DNA from: a bacterium
GTDB lineage: Bacteria > Zixibacteria > MSB-5A5 > CAIYYT01
DNA length: 64,000 bases
Direction: 5' to 3'
NCBI GenBank assembly: GCA_016708315.1
Contig: JADJGC010000006.1
Coordinates: forward strand, 62,001 to 126,000
The notes under the pieces were generated by a model. The model saw only the letters and a list, made by a program, of their open reading frames with translations, had not been told where the DNA came from and searched no databases. Position numbers and translations under genes: made by a program. The first letter of the stretch is position 1; each line of letters begins with the position of its first letter. Of the stretch, positions 16,854-28,793 are shown piece after piece.

Positions 16854-19382
16854 ATGAGCGACAATAATCAGGACCTCGATCCGACATTCGAATCCGACAA
16901 AAACAAAGCCGACAAGGACAAGACTGTCCTCTCCTCAGATCCTTCAGCAAAATCTGCTCCGAGAGCTTCCGCACCAAACGAAATCGGCGGATATCGCATC
17001 ATTGGCATTCTCGGCGAGGGTGGAATGGGTGTAGTATATGAAGCCGAACAGCCGTCCCCGCGTCGCTTAGTGGCTCTCAAGGTCGTCCGTGGAGTCGAGT
17101 TAGTCGACGATATGCGACTCAAGATGTTTGAGCGCGAGGCCGCAACTCTGGCGCGACTCGATCATCCCAACATCGGCAGAATCTACGAATCTGGCCGCAC
17201 TGCCGAGGGTCGTCATTTCTTCGCAATGGAATTAGTCCGTGGTCCGATTCTTTCAACCTGGCTTGCACAGCGCCCAGTCAATCCCGACCGTGCCGAAATC
17301 GAAACGCGTCTGCGTCTCTTTCGCCAGATTTGCGAAGCTGTGAATTATGCACACCAGCGCGGCGTCATTCACCGAGATCTCAAACCTTCCAATCTCATCG
17401 TTACAGATGCGCCTTCCATCGGAACCGAGTCAGAAATGTCCGTACCGGCAATGGTCAAGATTCTTGACTTCGGTCTGGCACGAATTACCGAAGAAGACGT
17501 CGCCGCCACGCAAGTCACTGAAATCGGCGTCATCAAAGGCACTCTTCCCTACATGGCGCCTGAACAAGCACGCGGTGAAGTCGATGAAATCGATGTACGA
17601 ACTGACGTATACGCCTTGGGTGTAATCCTCTACGAGCTTCTGACGGGCAAGCGTCCCTACTCTACCGATACCGGCTCGCTACTTTCGGCGGTGCGTGTGA
17701 TCTGCGAACAAACGCCGCGACCATTGCCCGAGGTTTGGAACGCTTCCGTCCGCCTCGATCCCGATCTTGCCACAATTACCGCAACCGCTCTCGAAAAGGA
17801 TCCCGATCGCCGCTATGCTACAGCCGCAGCATTTGGAGAAGACATCGGCAGATTCCTCACCTCGCAGCCGATTCAGGCACGACCGCCCAGCACAATGTAC
17901 CAGCTGAAGAAACTCATTTCGCGCCGCAAGCCGCTCTTCGCGACTGCTGCAGCTGCGTTGGTATTATTAGTTGTTGCGGCGATTTCTATGAGCGTGCTCT
18001 ACGTCCGCTCCGAGGCAAACCTCGCTCGCGCGCTGGAAGCCGAGAAAATCGCACAACGCGAAGCCAACACCGCCGAACGAACATCGAACTTCTTGGTCGA
18101 GCTGTTCCGCAATTCTAATCCCGAAATCACCCGCGGCGAGACCATCACCGCCAGAGCAATTATGGACGAGGGCGCCAAACGCATTGAGACGGAACTCAGC
18201 GGCGAGCCGGTGTTGCAGGCGCGTCTGATGAACACTATTGCCGAGGTCTACCAAAGGCTGGGGTTGAATGAACCTGCCCACGATCTTGCCGCACGCTCAC
18301 TCGAAATTCGTCGCCAACATTTGCCACCGGACCACATGGATATTGCAGCCGGCACTCACTTACTTGCGCGAATTCTCCAAGGTCAAGGCAAGTCTGCGGA
18401 AGCGCAAAGTCAATTCATTGCCGCTGTGGCGCTATATGAAGCCCACGGCGACAGAGGCGTTGCCCGTCTCATTGACGTTCTTGGCAATCTCGGTTGGATG
18501 TATGGCGAGATGGGTCAGCTGCGGCAGGCAGACAGCATTCTCAATCGCGCTCTCGCTCTTGCCGACTCAGCTAACTCCGGCGATGAAAACCAGATGCTCT
18601 CGTTACTTAACAATCAGGCTTCGGTCAAAATGAACTCAGGTCAGCCCGACACGGCAATTCAAATACTCGATCGAGCGCTGCCGATTTCCAAAAAAGTACG
18701 CGGCGAACGGAGCCACCACTCCGCCGATATTCTCACCAATATCTCAATTGCCAGCGGAATGATGGGGAATCTGGAGCGTGCCGACACAACTGCCGAGCAA
18801 GCTTTGGAAATCTATCGGGAAATCTATGGCAATTCCCATCCACTCGTCGCCAAAGCGCTGGCCAATGTTGCCATCACGCTTTCACAACTGGGCAAGTTCG
18901 CAGACGCACGCCCCTACTTCGAAGAAGCGCTTGCGGCACTGATCACAATTCACGGTCCCGATCATCCCGATGTCGGAGCGGGCTACACCAACCTTGGTCT
19001 GCTGAAACTCCAGTCCGGCGACCCGAAAGGCGCTGTTGCCGAGCTCCTTCAAGGAGTCGCAATTCATGGTGGCGTCGACGGAGCAGGCACGATTAGTCTC
19101 TCAACGGCTCTTTATCACCTTGCCAGTGCTCGCTCTGCCCTTGGTGAATTTCCGGAAGCGCGCCGTTTGATGCTGCGCGTCGTCGCAATTGACGAAGGTA
19201 TCTACGGACCCGATTCGGAAGTAATCGCCGATGATCTTGAAGGCCTAATCGGCATCGAACGCGAATTGGGAAATCATTCCGAAGCCGATAGACTCGAAGC
19301 GAGAATGAAGTCGATTCTCGCGAAATCGGGCGGTTCAGCTCCCGCTGAGGTTCCAGAGGACAGCGCCGCCAGCAAGTCTTAG
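16854..19382 (+). CDS. Transmembrane Ser/Thr protein kinase with TPR repeats
   Basis: An 842-residue Hanks-type kinase. The kinase domain (about residues 46-335) has the glycine loop LGEGGMGVVYEA, the ATP lysine in LVALKVV, the C-helix Glu in EREAATLARLDHPNI, and the catalytic loop VIHRDLKPSNLIV. DFGLA and the activation segment GTLPYMAPEQARG follow, so all catalytic residues are present. One membrane helix (about 360-382) is followed by a short coiled region and then a long C-terminal TPR_12-type array (about 430-820) with repeated LNNQASV, LTNISIASGMMGNLERADTTAEQALEIYREIYG and YTNLGLLKLQSGD units. The kinase faces the cytosol and the TPR part should be periplasmic. This architecture is common in planctomycetes and FCB bacteria. 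Its target is unknown; a gene for a large secreted protein follows 181 nt downstream. Confidence 0.95.
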   Translation: MSDNNQDLDPTFESDKNKADKDKTVLSSDPSAKSAPRASAPNEIGGYRIIGILGEGGMGVVYEAEQPSPRRLVALKVVRGVELVDDMRLKMFEREAATLARLDHPNIGRIYESGRTAEGRHFFAMELVRGPILSTWLAQRPVNPDRAEIETRLRLFRQICEAVNYAHQRGVIHRDLKPSNLIVTDAPSIGTESEMSVPAMVKILDFGLARITEEDVAATQVTEIGVIKGTLPYMAPEQARGEVDEIDVRTDVYALGVILYELLTGKRPYSTDTGSLLSAVRVICEQTPRPLPEVWNASVRLDPDLATITATALEKDPDRRYATAAAFGEDIGRFLTSQPIQARPPSTMYQLKKLISRRKPLFATAAAALVLLVVAAISMSVLYVRSEANLARALEAEKIAQREANTAERTSNFLVELFRNSNPEITRGETITARAIMDEGAKRIETELSGEPVLQARLMNTIAEVYQRLGLNEPAHDLAARSLEIRRQHLPPDHMDIAAGTHLLARILQGQGKSAEAQSQFIAAVALYEAHGDRGVARLIDVLGNLGWMYGEMGQLRQADSILNRALALADSANSGDENQMLSLLNNQASVKMNSGQPDTAIQILDRALPISKKVRGERSHHSADILTNISIASGMMGNLERADTTAEQALEIYREIYGNSHPLVAKALANVAITLSQLGKFADARPYFEEALAALITIHGPDHPDVGAGYTNLGLLKLQSGDPKGAVAELLQGVAIHGGVDGAGTISLSTALYHLASARSALGEFPEARRLMLRVVAIDEGIYGPDSEVIADDLEGLIGIERELGNHSEADRLEARMKSILAKSGGSAPAEVPEDSAASKS

Positions 19383-19432
19383 CGCCATCCTGCCACAAGT
19401 GGCCGAACACCTGAAGGTTTGGTTCGGCTCCA

Positions 19433-19450
19433 AGCAAGTTTACACTTGCT
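19433..19450 (+). other. Small hairpin between the kinase and dockerin genes
   Basis: AGCAAGT (19433-19439), a 4-nt loop and ACTTGCT (19444-19450) form a 7-bp perfect stem about 50 nt after the kinase stop. No T-run follows, so it is not a typical intrinsic terminator. The gap 19383-19563 holds nothing else that I can support. Confidence 0.25.
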
Positions 19451-19563
19451 ACCTGATTCGTACCGATGTATCTTGGAATAAATAGGTACATTTTCTCCAT
19501 ACTGAGACCATTCACTTACAGGCGGTGAGGTCGCAGTACAATCATATTCCCAAGTGAGGCAGT

Positions 19564-22500
19564 ATGTCCGAATTCGTCCTCTGGCGCTCTTCACGGGCGC
19601 ACCACATTATAACTCCGCAGTTGCTGCTTGCCGCTCTCATCTTGACACTACTCCTTTCGCCGGCGGTGTCGCAGGCTGAATCTCAATCATCAAGCCCATC
19701 GACTGTCCAGGTTGCTGCCGGTGCCACCGGCCTGACGGCAAATGCGGGCTCGCAAGTCGATGCTGAAACTGAACAGCGAGTGGACGAATGGATGGCCGGG
19801 ATCAACTCCGGATTCCAGCCTAATCGCGGACAAGTCGCAAATTCGGAAGGAAAGTCTGCGGATGAAGTACTCCTGTCAGCCAACGTCCGGGGTGCTCAGG
19901 TTTATGTAACGACCAGTGGATTGTCTCATTACTTCTTGAAACGGATCAAGAAGGGCGCGAAACAGTGGCGGCCGAAGAACGCCGGTTTCAGTTCCAAGGA
20001 ATTCGAATGGTGTCGTCTCGATGTCGACTTGCTCGGCGCTTCAATCTCGCTCGATCGCATGGTATTGGAAGAGCCGCTTACTGACATCGGGGTTACCAAC
20101 TTCTATCGCGGACATTGTCCCGATGGCGTTGTTGACGTCACGACATACGCCAAGATAACTTTCTCTGAGGTTTATCCCGGCATCGACTGGGTTGTGCTAA
20201 GTCGATCCGGCGAAGCTGTTCAACATGACTTCATCGTGCGCCCCGGCGCAGATCCCTCACAAATTCGCATGGAATACAAAGGCGCAGATGCTATCGACAT
20301 ATCCGATGACGCACTGCGATTGACGATTCAAACGCCGCTCGGGACGGTAGAAGAAGGCGCGCTCTATTGCTACCAAGGCGATCGTGCCAATATTGTTGGT
20401 GCCCGCTATCACATTGAGGGAAACATCGTCACACCGATCATAGAAGCCTATGATCACAGTCAGCCGCTCACTATTGACCCGCCACTCGTTTGGAGTACTT
20501 ATTACGGCGGCTCGAACTTCGATGGTCCGCGCTCAATCCTGTGTGATAATGTGAACAACTATCTTTATGTCGTCGGCTACAGTTATTCAAACAACATGCC
20601 GACACAAAACGCCGGCGGCGGTGCCTTTTATCAAGGGACGTTCTTTAGCGGCACTATAATAGACGGATTTGTATGGAAATTCACCCAGGGCGGCGTCCGC
20701 CTGTGGGCAACCTACTATGGCGGGCTCGGTGACGAGATAAACAGCGACGCTGTGCTTGATCAATTCCAAAACCTTTACGTGAGCGGGGCTACCTCGGCTA
20801 CAAACTGGCCCACGCAAGTTTTGCCAGGCGCCTACAATCAAGGAAGTAACGCCGGCGGTGCGAATGACGCGATCATCATCAAGTTCAATTCTCTCGGCGT
20901 TCGACAGTGGGCATCATACTTTGGCGGCAGCGGCTATGATTGGGGAACGAGCCTTGTGTCCGACGCTTCCGGCTCCATCTATATGACCGGCTACACCCAA
21001 TCCCCTGACTTTCCTTTGGTCAATCCCGGAGGAGGCGCCTATTTCCAGAATACTCTCGGCGCGGTTGAGGATGCGTTTGTGTCAAAGTTCAATCCCCTCG
21101 GCGTGCTCGAATGGTCAACCTTTCTCGGTGGTCCTGACCTTGACGAAGGTCACGGTATCGCGAGTACTGTCGGCTCGATATATGTCAGTGGCCTGACGAA
21201 ATCACCATCGTTCCCGACTTCTAACCCCGGAGGCGGAGCCTACTTCGACAGTACTCTCAACGGCTCTCAGGATGGCTTCATTTCCCGCTTCAGTCTCTCC
21301 GGTGTGATGTTGTGGTCAACCTATTACGGCGGCGACAGCACCGACTGGGCTGATGATCCTGCAGTCGATGGCAGCGGCAACGTATTTGTCGCGGGCTACA
21401 CCGAGTCCAACAATTTTCCCACGCTCAATCCGGGCGGATCGACCTTCTATCAAGGTACTCCGGGCGGCGAGCTTGACGTAACACTCGCCAAATTCAACAA
21501 CGCCAACGTCCGCATGTGGGCTACTTATTACGGCGGCAGCGATCTCGATTTTCTCCTTGGTGTCAACGGCAAATCGATAACACTCGACCCGCAGGGGAGA
21601 CTATATGTCACCGGCTTGACAGTCTCCACGAATTTTCCAGTGTTTAACCCGGGCGGAGGGTCATTCTATCAGGGTACGAACCTTGGCGGTCCTCATGATG
21701 CATTCATCGGCAGGTTTAGCAATACCGGAACTATGCTCTGGTCGACATATTGGGGAAGCGATGTTCCCGACTTCGGCTGCAGTATTGCCATCGGTAACTC
21801 AGGCTGTATTTTTGCCACCGGCGAGACGATTGACGTCGGATCGCTATTCCTGATGAATCCCCTTTTCGGCGCATATTTTCAATCTGTCTCCGGCGGATTG
21901 GATGATGGTTATATTGCCAAGTTTTGTCAACCGACGGGTTCCTGCTGCATCGACTTCAATTGTTTCGGCGCTAACTCGCAGGCCGAGTGCACGCAGATGG
22001 GCGGGCAGACGTTCTATCCCGATCAACCTTGTTCGACCACGGCCTGCAGCATACTTTGCAACATCTGCGGTACCAAATACAACGACCTTAACAAAAACGG
22101 CACGCAGGATTTGGGCGAACCGGGTATCTCCGGTTGGACGGTTCAACTCTACTATTGGAATGGTCCCCTGTTCGCGTCCACAACTACCGATTCACTCGGC
22201 AACTACTGTTTCAATAACATCCCCTTGCGGCGCATGGACTGTCAACGAACAACTTCAGCAGGGCTGGGTACAGACCTATCCGTCGCCCAATGTACACAAC
22301 TATAACATGGGAACGGGAACAACTCTCAATGATATCGACTTCGGAAACGCAACCTGTGTACAGGATACCTGCTGCGTAAAACCAGCCCTTGGAATGATCG
22401 CTTGGTATCCTTTTGATGAAGACTCCCCGGGACTTGCCCACGATATTGCCTCGAAAACTCAAAGCGGTTGGCACTATCTGGATCAATTCGGTACTACTGA

Positions 22501-24187
22501 AGGCAAAGTCGGCGGTGCTTTCGTATTCGATTCCGAACGCTATGTTCGTGTCTTCGAAGATCCGTTCGCACAAATCGATACCGGAGATTTCACGATCGAT
22601 GCCTGGATACAGCCAACTGCATTCGACCCCGATTGCCTGGACTACCCGTACCATCCATGCGCGGCTATGCCGATTGTCGACAATCGTCGTTGGGTAGAAG
22701 GCGATACCGGCGACAACGGTATAATGTTCTATGTCAAACCTATCTCCGCAACTCACGGTCGTCTCGGCCTGGCAATGAACATTCACCCGAATGCACCGGA
22801 CTCATTTGAGACATCAACTGCTCCGGTCGTGCTCAGCGACTGGCAGCATGTAGCGGTCACCGTTGCGCGTAACGGCGGAACCACACTTGGAACATTCTAC
22901 TACAACGGCAACCCCGTCGGCACATTCATCCCGTTGGCAGGATCAATCTTTAGCACAGCAGGTCCGGGATCGACGATGGACATTGGCCACGGTCCGACCA
23001 GCAGCAGCTATGGCGCAGGACAGGCTTGCCGCCAGAAGGAAAAGTACTTCACCGGGCCCATCGACGAAGTTGAAATTTTCGGACGCGCGCTAATTGGTGT
23101 CGAAGTTCAAGACATTTACCTTGCAGGCTCGCGCGGCAAATGCAAGATCTCGTGTGCGATTCCCGGTTCCGTCGTGTTGTGTCGAACCGCGACGACAGTC
23201 ACAGTGAACATGACAATCTGCAACCAGTCGCCATACACCTCGGTTGCAAACTTCTCGTTTGCTCCCTTGGCATCCGGCTCGGGCTGTAACTTTGATGCGT
23301 CCGGCGTGACTTTCAGTCCGGCGAACGGCACTCTCACTCTTCTGCCGGGACAGTGCACTCAGATTCCTGTAACGCTGACTCGCCCCCTTGGATTTGTGCC
23401 GGGCAACGTCGCCTGCTTCTGCATCACCGTGCGCGATACACAAACTGGCGCAATGAGCACTTGCTGTTCAAAGCTCCTTGCCAGCAATGCTTGGTGTGTG
23501 ACAGTCAAGGATCCGATCGACATTATCAAGTTGAACACTGGAATGGCGCGAGCGTTTACCTTCACGGTCAAGAACGAATCCGATTCACTGGCGACCTTTG
23601 ACTATTCCCTTCGTTCCGAAAGCGGCGAACATGGCAGTACTCCAACTTCACTGGCTCTCAACGGCCTCCCGCCCGGCGCTCCGGTGAGCGGCTCGCTCGT
23701 CCTCCCGCCGTGGTCCGAAAGTGATATCGTTGGTGATGCGGTCCTGATGGCCTATCGCCCGATGGATCTGGAGTCGATTTTGTTGGAAGCTGATGTCGAT
23801 GGCGACGGTATTCCCGATCCGCTCGGTTCAGTTCGAATTCAGCCAACGAGCTTCCCTGATTGCAATGACAATGGTATTGATGATGCACTCGACATCCTCA
23901 ACGGAACATCCGCTGACGGCAATAGCAACGGGTTCCCGGACGACTGCGAAGGCACTATGAGCGATCCTTCTCAGTGCTACATTTGCGGTGACGCGGATGG
24001 CAGTAGCGTCGTAACAATCAGCGATGTCGTCTTCCTGATCAATTATATCTTTGGCGGTGGTGCTGCACCAAATCCAATTCTTGCCGGCGATGCCAATTGC
24101 GACCTCTCAGTTACGATTTCGGACGCAGTTTCGCTGGTGGGTTACGTTTTCTTGGGCGGCGCGCCTCCTTGCGATGCTTGTCCATAG
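19564..24187 (+). CDS. Large secreted propeller protein with SdrD-B-like, LamG-like and dockerin-like domains, apparent 1-nt frameshift
   Basis: A predicted 1540-residue secreted protein. A long N-terminal signal region is followed by a domain with FQPNRGQV (about residues 80-310) that precedes SBBP-type propellers in related proteins. Seven propeller blades follow (about 310-780), each with a WSTYYGG or WATYYGG-like start. Next come a Cys-rich linker, an SdrD-B/SpaA-like domain (GTKYNDLNKNGTQDLGEPGISGW) and a LamG-like domain (GMIAWYPFDED...FTIDAWIQP). An Ig-like part leads to a C-terminal dockerin-like pair of EF-hand repeats (about 1474-1540: GDADGSSVVTISDVVFLINYIF and GDANCDLSVTISDAVSLVGYVF). 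A run of four C at 22221-22224 breaks the frame inside the SdrD-B-like domain; removing one C gives NNIPCGAWTVNEQLQQGW and a full-length frame. Cell-surface or extracellular binding is inferred. Confidence 0.88.
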
Positions 24188-24213
24188 AGATCGAATTACC
24201 ATGCACAAAGGCA

Positions 24214-24240
24214 AAGGGCCGGCTTGCGCCGGTCCCTTCT
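24214..24240 (+). terminator. Probable terminator after the dockerin-type gene
   Basis: AAGGGCCGGC (24214-24223), a TTGC loop and GCCGGTCCCTT (24228-24238) make a GC-rich stem with one bulged base, 27 nt after the stop. The following bases are pyrimidine-rich but lack a clean T-tract. The rest of the 500-bp gap to 24687 contains only the promoter noted below. Confidence 0.5.
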
Positions 24241-24638
24241 GCCCTCCCTTTTCCCTTTAGCTTTTGAGCCCTGCCCTCATTGTTGGCCTTATTGTCTCTG
24301 ACTTGTCGCTAATTATCTTACTTCACGGCCTCGCACGTTTTCTCTTGTCGATCGCGAGCTTGTCCAAGAATCGATCGCCGCAATAGGTCTAATCAACTTT
24401 CGTGCCAAGCAGGAAGCAGACTCAATCTGTCTAACTCGTTAGATTTCAATTGGGATTTTGTCTTCTTGCGCGGACCTTCTCCACCGCGTGGCAAATCCAC
24501 CCATAAATGGCACTTCCACTCATGGCAATTCCGCCATATTGATTCACAGATCCGCGACAATGTTAGGACTGCTCAGTAGATTTCGCTACTCGCCTTCCCC
24601 TTATTCTAATAAAAGACTCATCGCCCTTCATTTCCAGT

Positions 24639-24667
24639 TTGACCAACAGGCGATAGAGGACTATCTT
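24639..24667 (+). promoter_or_regulatory. Candidate sigma70-type promoter of the histidine kinase/response regulator genes
   Basis: TTGACC (24639-24644), a 17-bp spacer and TATCTT (24662-24667) lie 20 nt before the first usable start codon of the sensor gene. Both hexamers are near consensus (5 of 6 and 4 of 6). Confidence 0.45.
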
Positions 24668-24687
24668 GCAGTAAGGATGAAGACATT

Positions 24688-27173
24688 TTGACAACTCGAT
24701 TACTTGTGACTCAATCGCACACTATGACACGTAGCATCCCTGGAACTCGCCAAGTGCTCCTGCTTCTTGCCTCTCTGTTCATCACTCTTTCGCCAAGTCT
24801 ATTCGCGATTGAAAAGTTCTCGATCGAAATCGACCGCGATACATCGTTGCTACCCTACAAATTCGTTACGCGCTACAACAATCCGGATGCCGTGAACCGC
24901 GTCCCAATTAGCGGCGTGGTGCCGTTCTGAAACCGTTTGTCGAGCCATCCGATTCCGGTATTGTTATCTTGTTGCGAAATGGCAATACTGCCGAAAGAGG
25001 TCCAGCAGTTATCAGCAAAAACCGGCTTCCTTCTCTATACGGCATTGACTGCTCTCCGTTTCTAACAATCACAAACTGGAGTACCTACCGCGACTCACTA
25101 CGCCAGCGCGAATTACTCTGTGGCTGCGCACATTGGAACGATTCTGTCTGGGCATTTCGATTTGACCCGGAGACCGACTCGTTGAAAAAGACCCTTTTGC
25201 TAACAGTTGACACTCCCGGATTTCCACCCAGCTCTTCATGCTCACCAACCCTTCACTTAGTTTCGGACTATGACTTCGATGGAATGCACGAAATGATTGT
25301 CTACTTTGATGCAGGAGCCAAGCGTCTGCCGCGCGAGCTCTTCTCTATCAAACTGGAAACAATGGAATTGCAGTGGTCGCTACCGATGGCTTCCGAGATG
25401 CATCCAGGTTGTCTGTTCGACTGTCGCGATTCGCTCCGACCAGCAATCATACTTGCAACCAGCCCATCTGGTCAGGGAATGGAAGATTCTGAGTTCAGCG
25501 ACTTCTACAGCTACTTGGTCAAAATCGACCGAAATGGCAAGATCTTGCTGAAGCGAGTCGTAGCTGCCTATCCGTATCACACCTATTTTCAACGATGGTC
25601 CATTCCCGGAGAGTTTCTTCTATTGCACAACATCAAGTCTGATGAATCTGAGACGAATACCGAGTACGTCACTAATCAAAACTATCTCTCCGTCATCGAC
25701 ATTGATGGTGCTTTGCTGCAGTCGACACCGATTGGAGACTACGTTGCAGGTGTGTGGCAAATGCCGTACCGCGAGATTTCAGCCGCCAACTATCTGCTTC
25801 TCCAGGACGACATCATCAGAGTATATGATGACTCGCTTCGACTCATCGCCATTTCCAATCAATTGGACAAAGTACGTGCACCAAACAACTACTTGGGTCA
25901 CTTCAAACTGCCTAATCGTGCGGACGAGGTATTTGTCTTTTGCAATGGCGTTTATTCACGCGACATGGAGAAGCTCCTGGCGTTCCCGTTTGGCATAGAG
26001 TACTACGATTTCACTGCATTCGACAGTAACGGTACCGCGAGCGAATTCTTGATAAGCAGTATCAATGGCTATGCGATTGGAAAGATCGAATACCGAAGTA
26101 TCTGGGAGCGCCTGTCAATCCTTTACGTCGACTACCAGAAATACATTCTCGTCGCCGTAACTGCCCTGCTCGTAACTTTGGTGCTCACCAACTTCTATCG
26201 TAGCCGCACCAAACGCAACCTGCTGATGATAACCCAACAGAAACAGGAAATCGAACGCTCGCATCACGAGATCACCGAAAAGAATCACGCACTCGAAAAA
26301 GCTTATCGCGACCTCGAAAGCGCCACCGAAGAAATTGCTCTTCAGCGCGCTCGACAGGCAGCCGCTGAGCAATACCGAACGGCCTCAGGGCAGTTCAGGC
26401 ACGAAATCAATAACGCACTCGGTGCAGTTAAGATTTTCGTATCCAATGTCGTTCACGGCACAGCCGGCGGCGGACACCGCATCCAATTCGAAAAACGCCA
26501 TTCGGAGTTGTCCCAGTCTCTTGATCATTTGTTTCGCGATGTGACCAACATCGACCCGGCGATGCGCTCGAGCATACTGGCGCAATTGGTCGAACTCGAT
26601 GCCATAGACAAGAAGCTGATGAAAAGCATGGACGAAGTCGTTCTACGAGGCGTCGAACGGGGATTGGGACTGGCCGAACGTCTGCGCAAGTATGAACGCA
26701 TCGATCACGACGACACGTGGCAACCAGTATCTTTGGCAGCCGTCATCGACGAAATCGCTTTTCCATCCCAACAACAACGCTCCGAAGCCGGGATCGCATT
26801 TTCCAACTCAGTAACCGCCGATTCAATCGTCACCGGAAGCTACGAGCTGTTCGCAATTCTTTTCCGCAATCTGCTCGACAATTCCATCGACGCGCTGATC
26901 GCAAAAGTCGAAGGCAGCCGCAAGATCGAAGTCAGCACTTTCGCAGCCGACGATAAGTCGATCTCTATCAACTGGACAGACACCGGCGTCGGCATCTCAG
27001 CCGAGAATTGTCCGAAGATATTCGAACCATTCTATACTGAGAAACCAACTACCGGAAGCGGACTCGGATTGTCAATGGTCAGGACCATTGTCGAGAAATA
27101 CAACGGCAGCATCAGCGTCGAAAGTACGCCCGGTCAATACACAACTTTCTCACTTGTCTTTCGGAGAAGTTAA
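24688..27173 (+). CDS. Membrane-bound sensor histidine kinase, apparent 1-nt frameshift
   Basis: An N-terminal piece with a signal-peptide-like segment (RQVLLLLASLFITLSPSLFA) ends at a TGA at 24928-24930, while the rest of the protein is in the -1 frame from 24912 onward. Restoring one base near 24927 joins VPISGVVPF to LKPFVEPSDSGIVILLRNGN and gives 828 residues. A long periplasmic beta-rich sensor (about 30-475) is followed by a membrane helix (about 488-508), a coiled coil, the phospho-acceptor box FRHEINNALGAVK (His codon 26400-26402), and a HATPase domain with NLLDNSIDAL, DTGVGIS and GSGLGLSMV. It precedes an NtrC-type regulator and should be its partner. The start is uncertain: TTG at 24688 or ATG at 24724. 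Confidence 0.88.
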
Positions 27174-27289
27174 TATATATTGAACTATCCAGTTTCGCAG
27201 AATTGGACAACAGGACGCTATACTAAAGCAGGAAACAGGTACAAAGGTGTTCTCAACTGGTACGTTTTTCATACTCCAATCCGTACGAT

Positions 27290-28675
27290 ATGAATAGTCA
27301 ACTTCGCGACGTCCTTTCCCAAGCCACCATTCTCCTTGTCGATGACGACCCCACAATGCTCTCTTCTCTGGCTGCCGTGTTTGGCGACCAGTACCAAACC
27401 GCGCTTGCAGCATCGGGCCAAGAAGCAATCGATGCCGCAACTTCCGATAAAGCGATTGCTTGTGTGGTTATGGATATCAAGATGCCCGGCATGGACGGCA
27501 TCACAGCGGCGCGCGAAATCAGGCGCACCAACCCTGATCTGCCGGTGATCTTCTTCACAGGTTTTGCAGGTCAGTATTCAGAAAACGATATCGACCGCTC
27601 AGAGAAACCGTTCGACTTCGTCACGAAGGGACAATCGCTTACAACCTTGTCGCGTTCTATCCGCAACGCCATTGAGTCATTCTATCTCAAGACTAACAAC
27701 AAATTACTCACGCTCTATGGCGAAACCAACTACGGCATCATTGGCGGCTCATTTGCCATGCAAAAAGTCAGCGCCCTGATCCGTCAGGCGGCACAGAGCA
27801 ACACGCGTGTGATGATTCTCGGCGAGACTGGTACCGGCAAGGAATTGGTTGCGCGGGCGATTCACGCCCATTCGAGTCGCAACAACAAGCAACTCGCTAT
27901 TCTCAACTGCAATCATAAGTCGCCTGACTTGGTCGAATCAGAATTATTCGGTCATATCAAAGGTGCCTTTACAAGTGCAATTGCCGACCGCACCGGCCTG
28001 TTCGAGTTTGCCGACGGCGGCACGGTATTTCTTGATGAAATCGGCGACCTCGACATCACAACGCAGGGCAAACTGCTCCGAGTGCTCGAAACCGGCGAGT
28101 ACCTACCGGTCGGCTCGACCTCAACCCGCAAGACCGACACGAGATTGCTGTGTGCAACTCACCGTGATCTCGAGCAAATGATCAAAGACGGCAAATTTCG
28201 CGAGGACCTGTATTATCGCCTCAAAGGTGTCGTTATTACAATACCTCCGCTGCGCTCGCGCAAAGAGGACATTCCCCTATTGGTGGAAAGGCTATTTGAA
28301 AAACTCACCTTGGCTTCGGGTGCGCCAATGAAAATCTTCGACCCGTCCGCCATCAAAGCCCTCCTCGAGTTCGATTGGCCCGGTAACGTCCGCCAACTTC
28401 TTAATATCATCGAGTCGGCAGTTGTGCTTACGCCTTCAGATTTGATTATTGCCGATGACATTTACAGCCTTCTCAACTCATCCCCAGTCGATGGTAACAA
28501 CAGCCGCCAGCGTCTTTCTGAAAGACTGCGAGATATGGAACGAACTCTCATCATCGAAGCGCTTTCCGAGACAAACTACAATGTCGGCGCCGCGGCAGGT
28601 CTTTTGGGCATCGACAGCTCAAATCTCCACAAGAAGATAAAATCCTACGCCATCAACATCGCTACTCAACGCTAA
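27290..28675 (+). CDS. NtrC-family response regulator with AAA+ and Fis-type HTH domains
   Basis: A 461-residue transcription activator. The receiver domain (about residues 12-130) has the acidic pair VDDD and the phospho-acceptor Asp62 in [12 protein letters not shown]. The AAA+ domain (about 150-385) has Walker A GETGTGKE (178-185), Walker [11 protein letters not shown] and the usual R-finger segment FREDLYYRL. The loop that contacts sigma54 reads GAFTSA (225-230) rather than the canonical GAFTGA. The C-terminal Fis-type helix-turn-helix (about 420-461) reads [28 protein letters not shown]. It should respond to the sensor kinase encoded just upstream. Whether it works with sigma54 is less certain because of the loop change. 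The 116-bp gap before it has no clear ribosome binding site. Confidence 0.94.
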   Translation: MNSQLRDVLSQATILLVDDDPTMLSSLAAVFGDQYQTALAASGQEAIDAATSDKAIACVVMDIKMPGMDGITAAREIRRTNPDLPVIFFTGFAGQYSENDIDRSEKPFDFVTKGQSLTTLSRSIRNAIESFYLKTNNKLLTLYGETNYGIIGGSFAMQKVSALIRQAAQSNTRVMILGETGTGKELVARAIHAHSSRNNKQLAILNCNHKSPDLVESELFGHIKGAFTSAIADRTGLFEFADGGTVFLDEIGDLDITTQGKLLRVLETGEYLPVGSTSTRKTDTRLLCATHRDLEQMIKDGKFREDLYYRLKGVVITIPPLRSRKEDIPLLVERLFEKLTLASGAPMKIFDPSAIKALLEFDWPGNVRQLLNIIESAVVLTPSDLIIADDIYSLLNSSPVDGNNSRQRLSERLRDMERTLIIEALSETNYNVGAAAGLLGIDSSNLHKKIKSYAINIATQR

Positions 28676-28793
28676 ACCAATCTTGAATTCAACTGCATCA
28701 GTTGCTTGTCAAACTTCAGTCCTACCTTATCTTCCCAATCACTTGTGCTCATCACCCGGCGCTTCTAAAACTAATGGCTAAAGGGCGAGAATC

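Noticed and set aside
22221..22224. Programmed +1 frameshift in the dockerin-type gene
   Set aside because: The break is in a C run inside a conserved domain and is explained by one extra C. No stop-codon context typical of +1 sites is present.
24458..24691. A 77-codon ORF before the histidine kinase
   Set aside because: No domain, no ribosome binding site, unusual composition, and it spans the better-supported promoter at 24639-24667.
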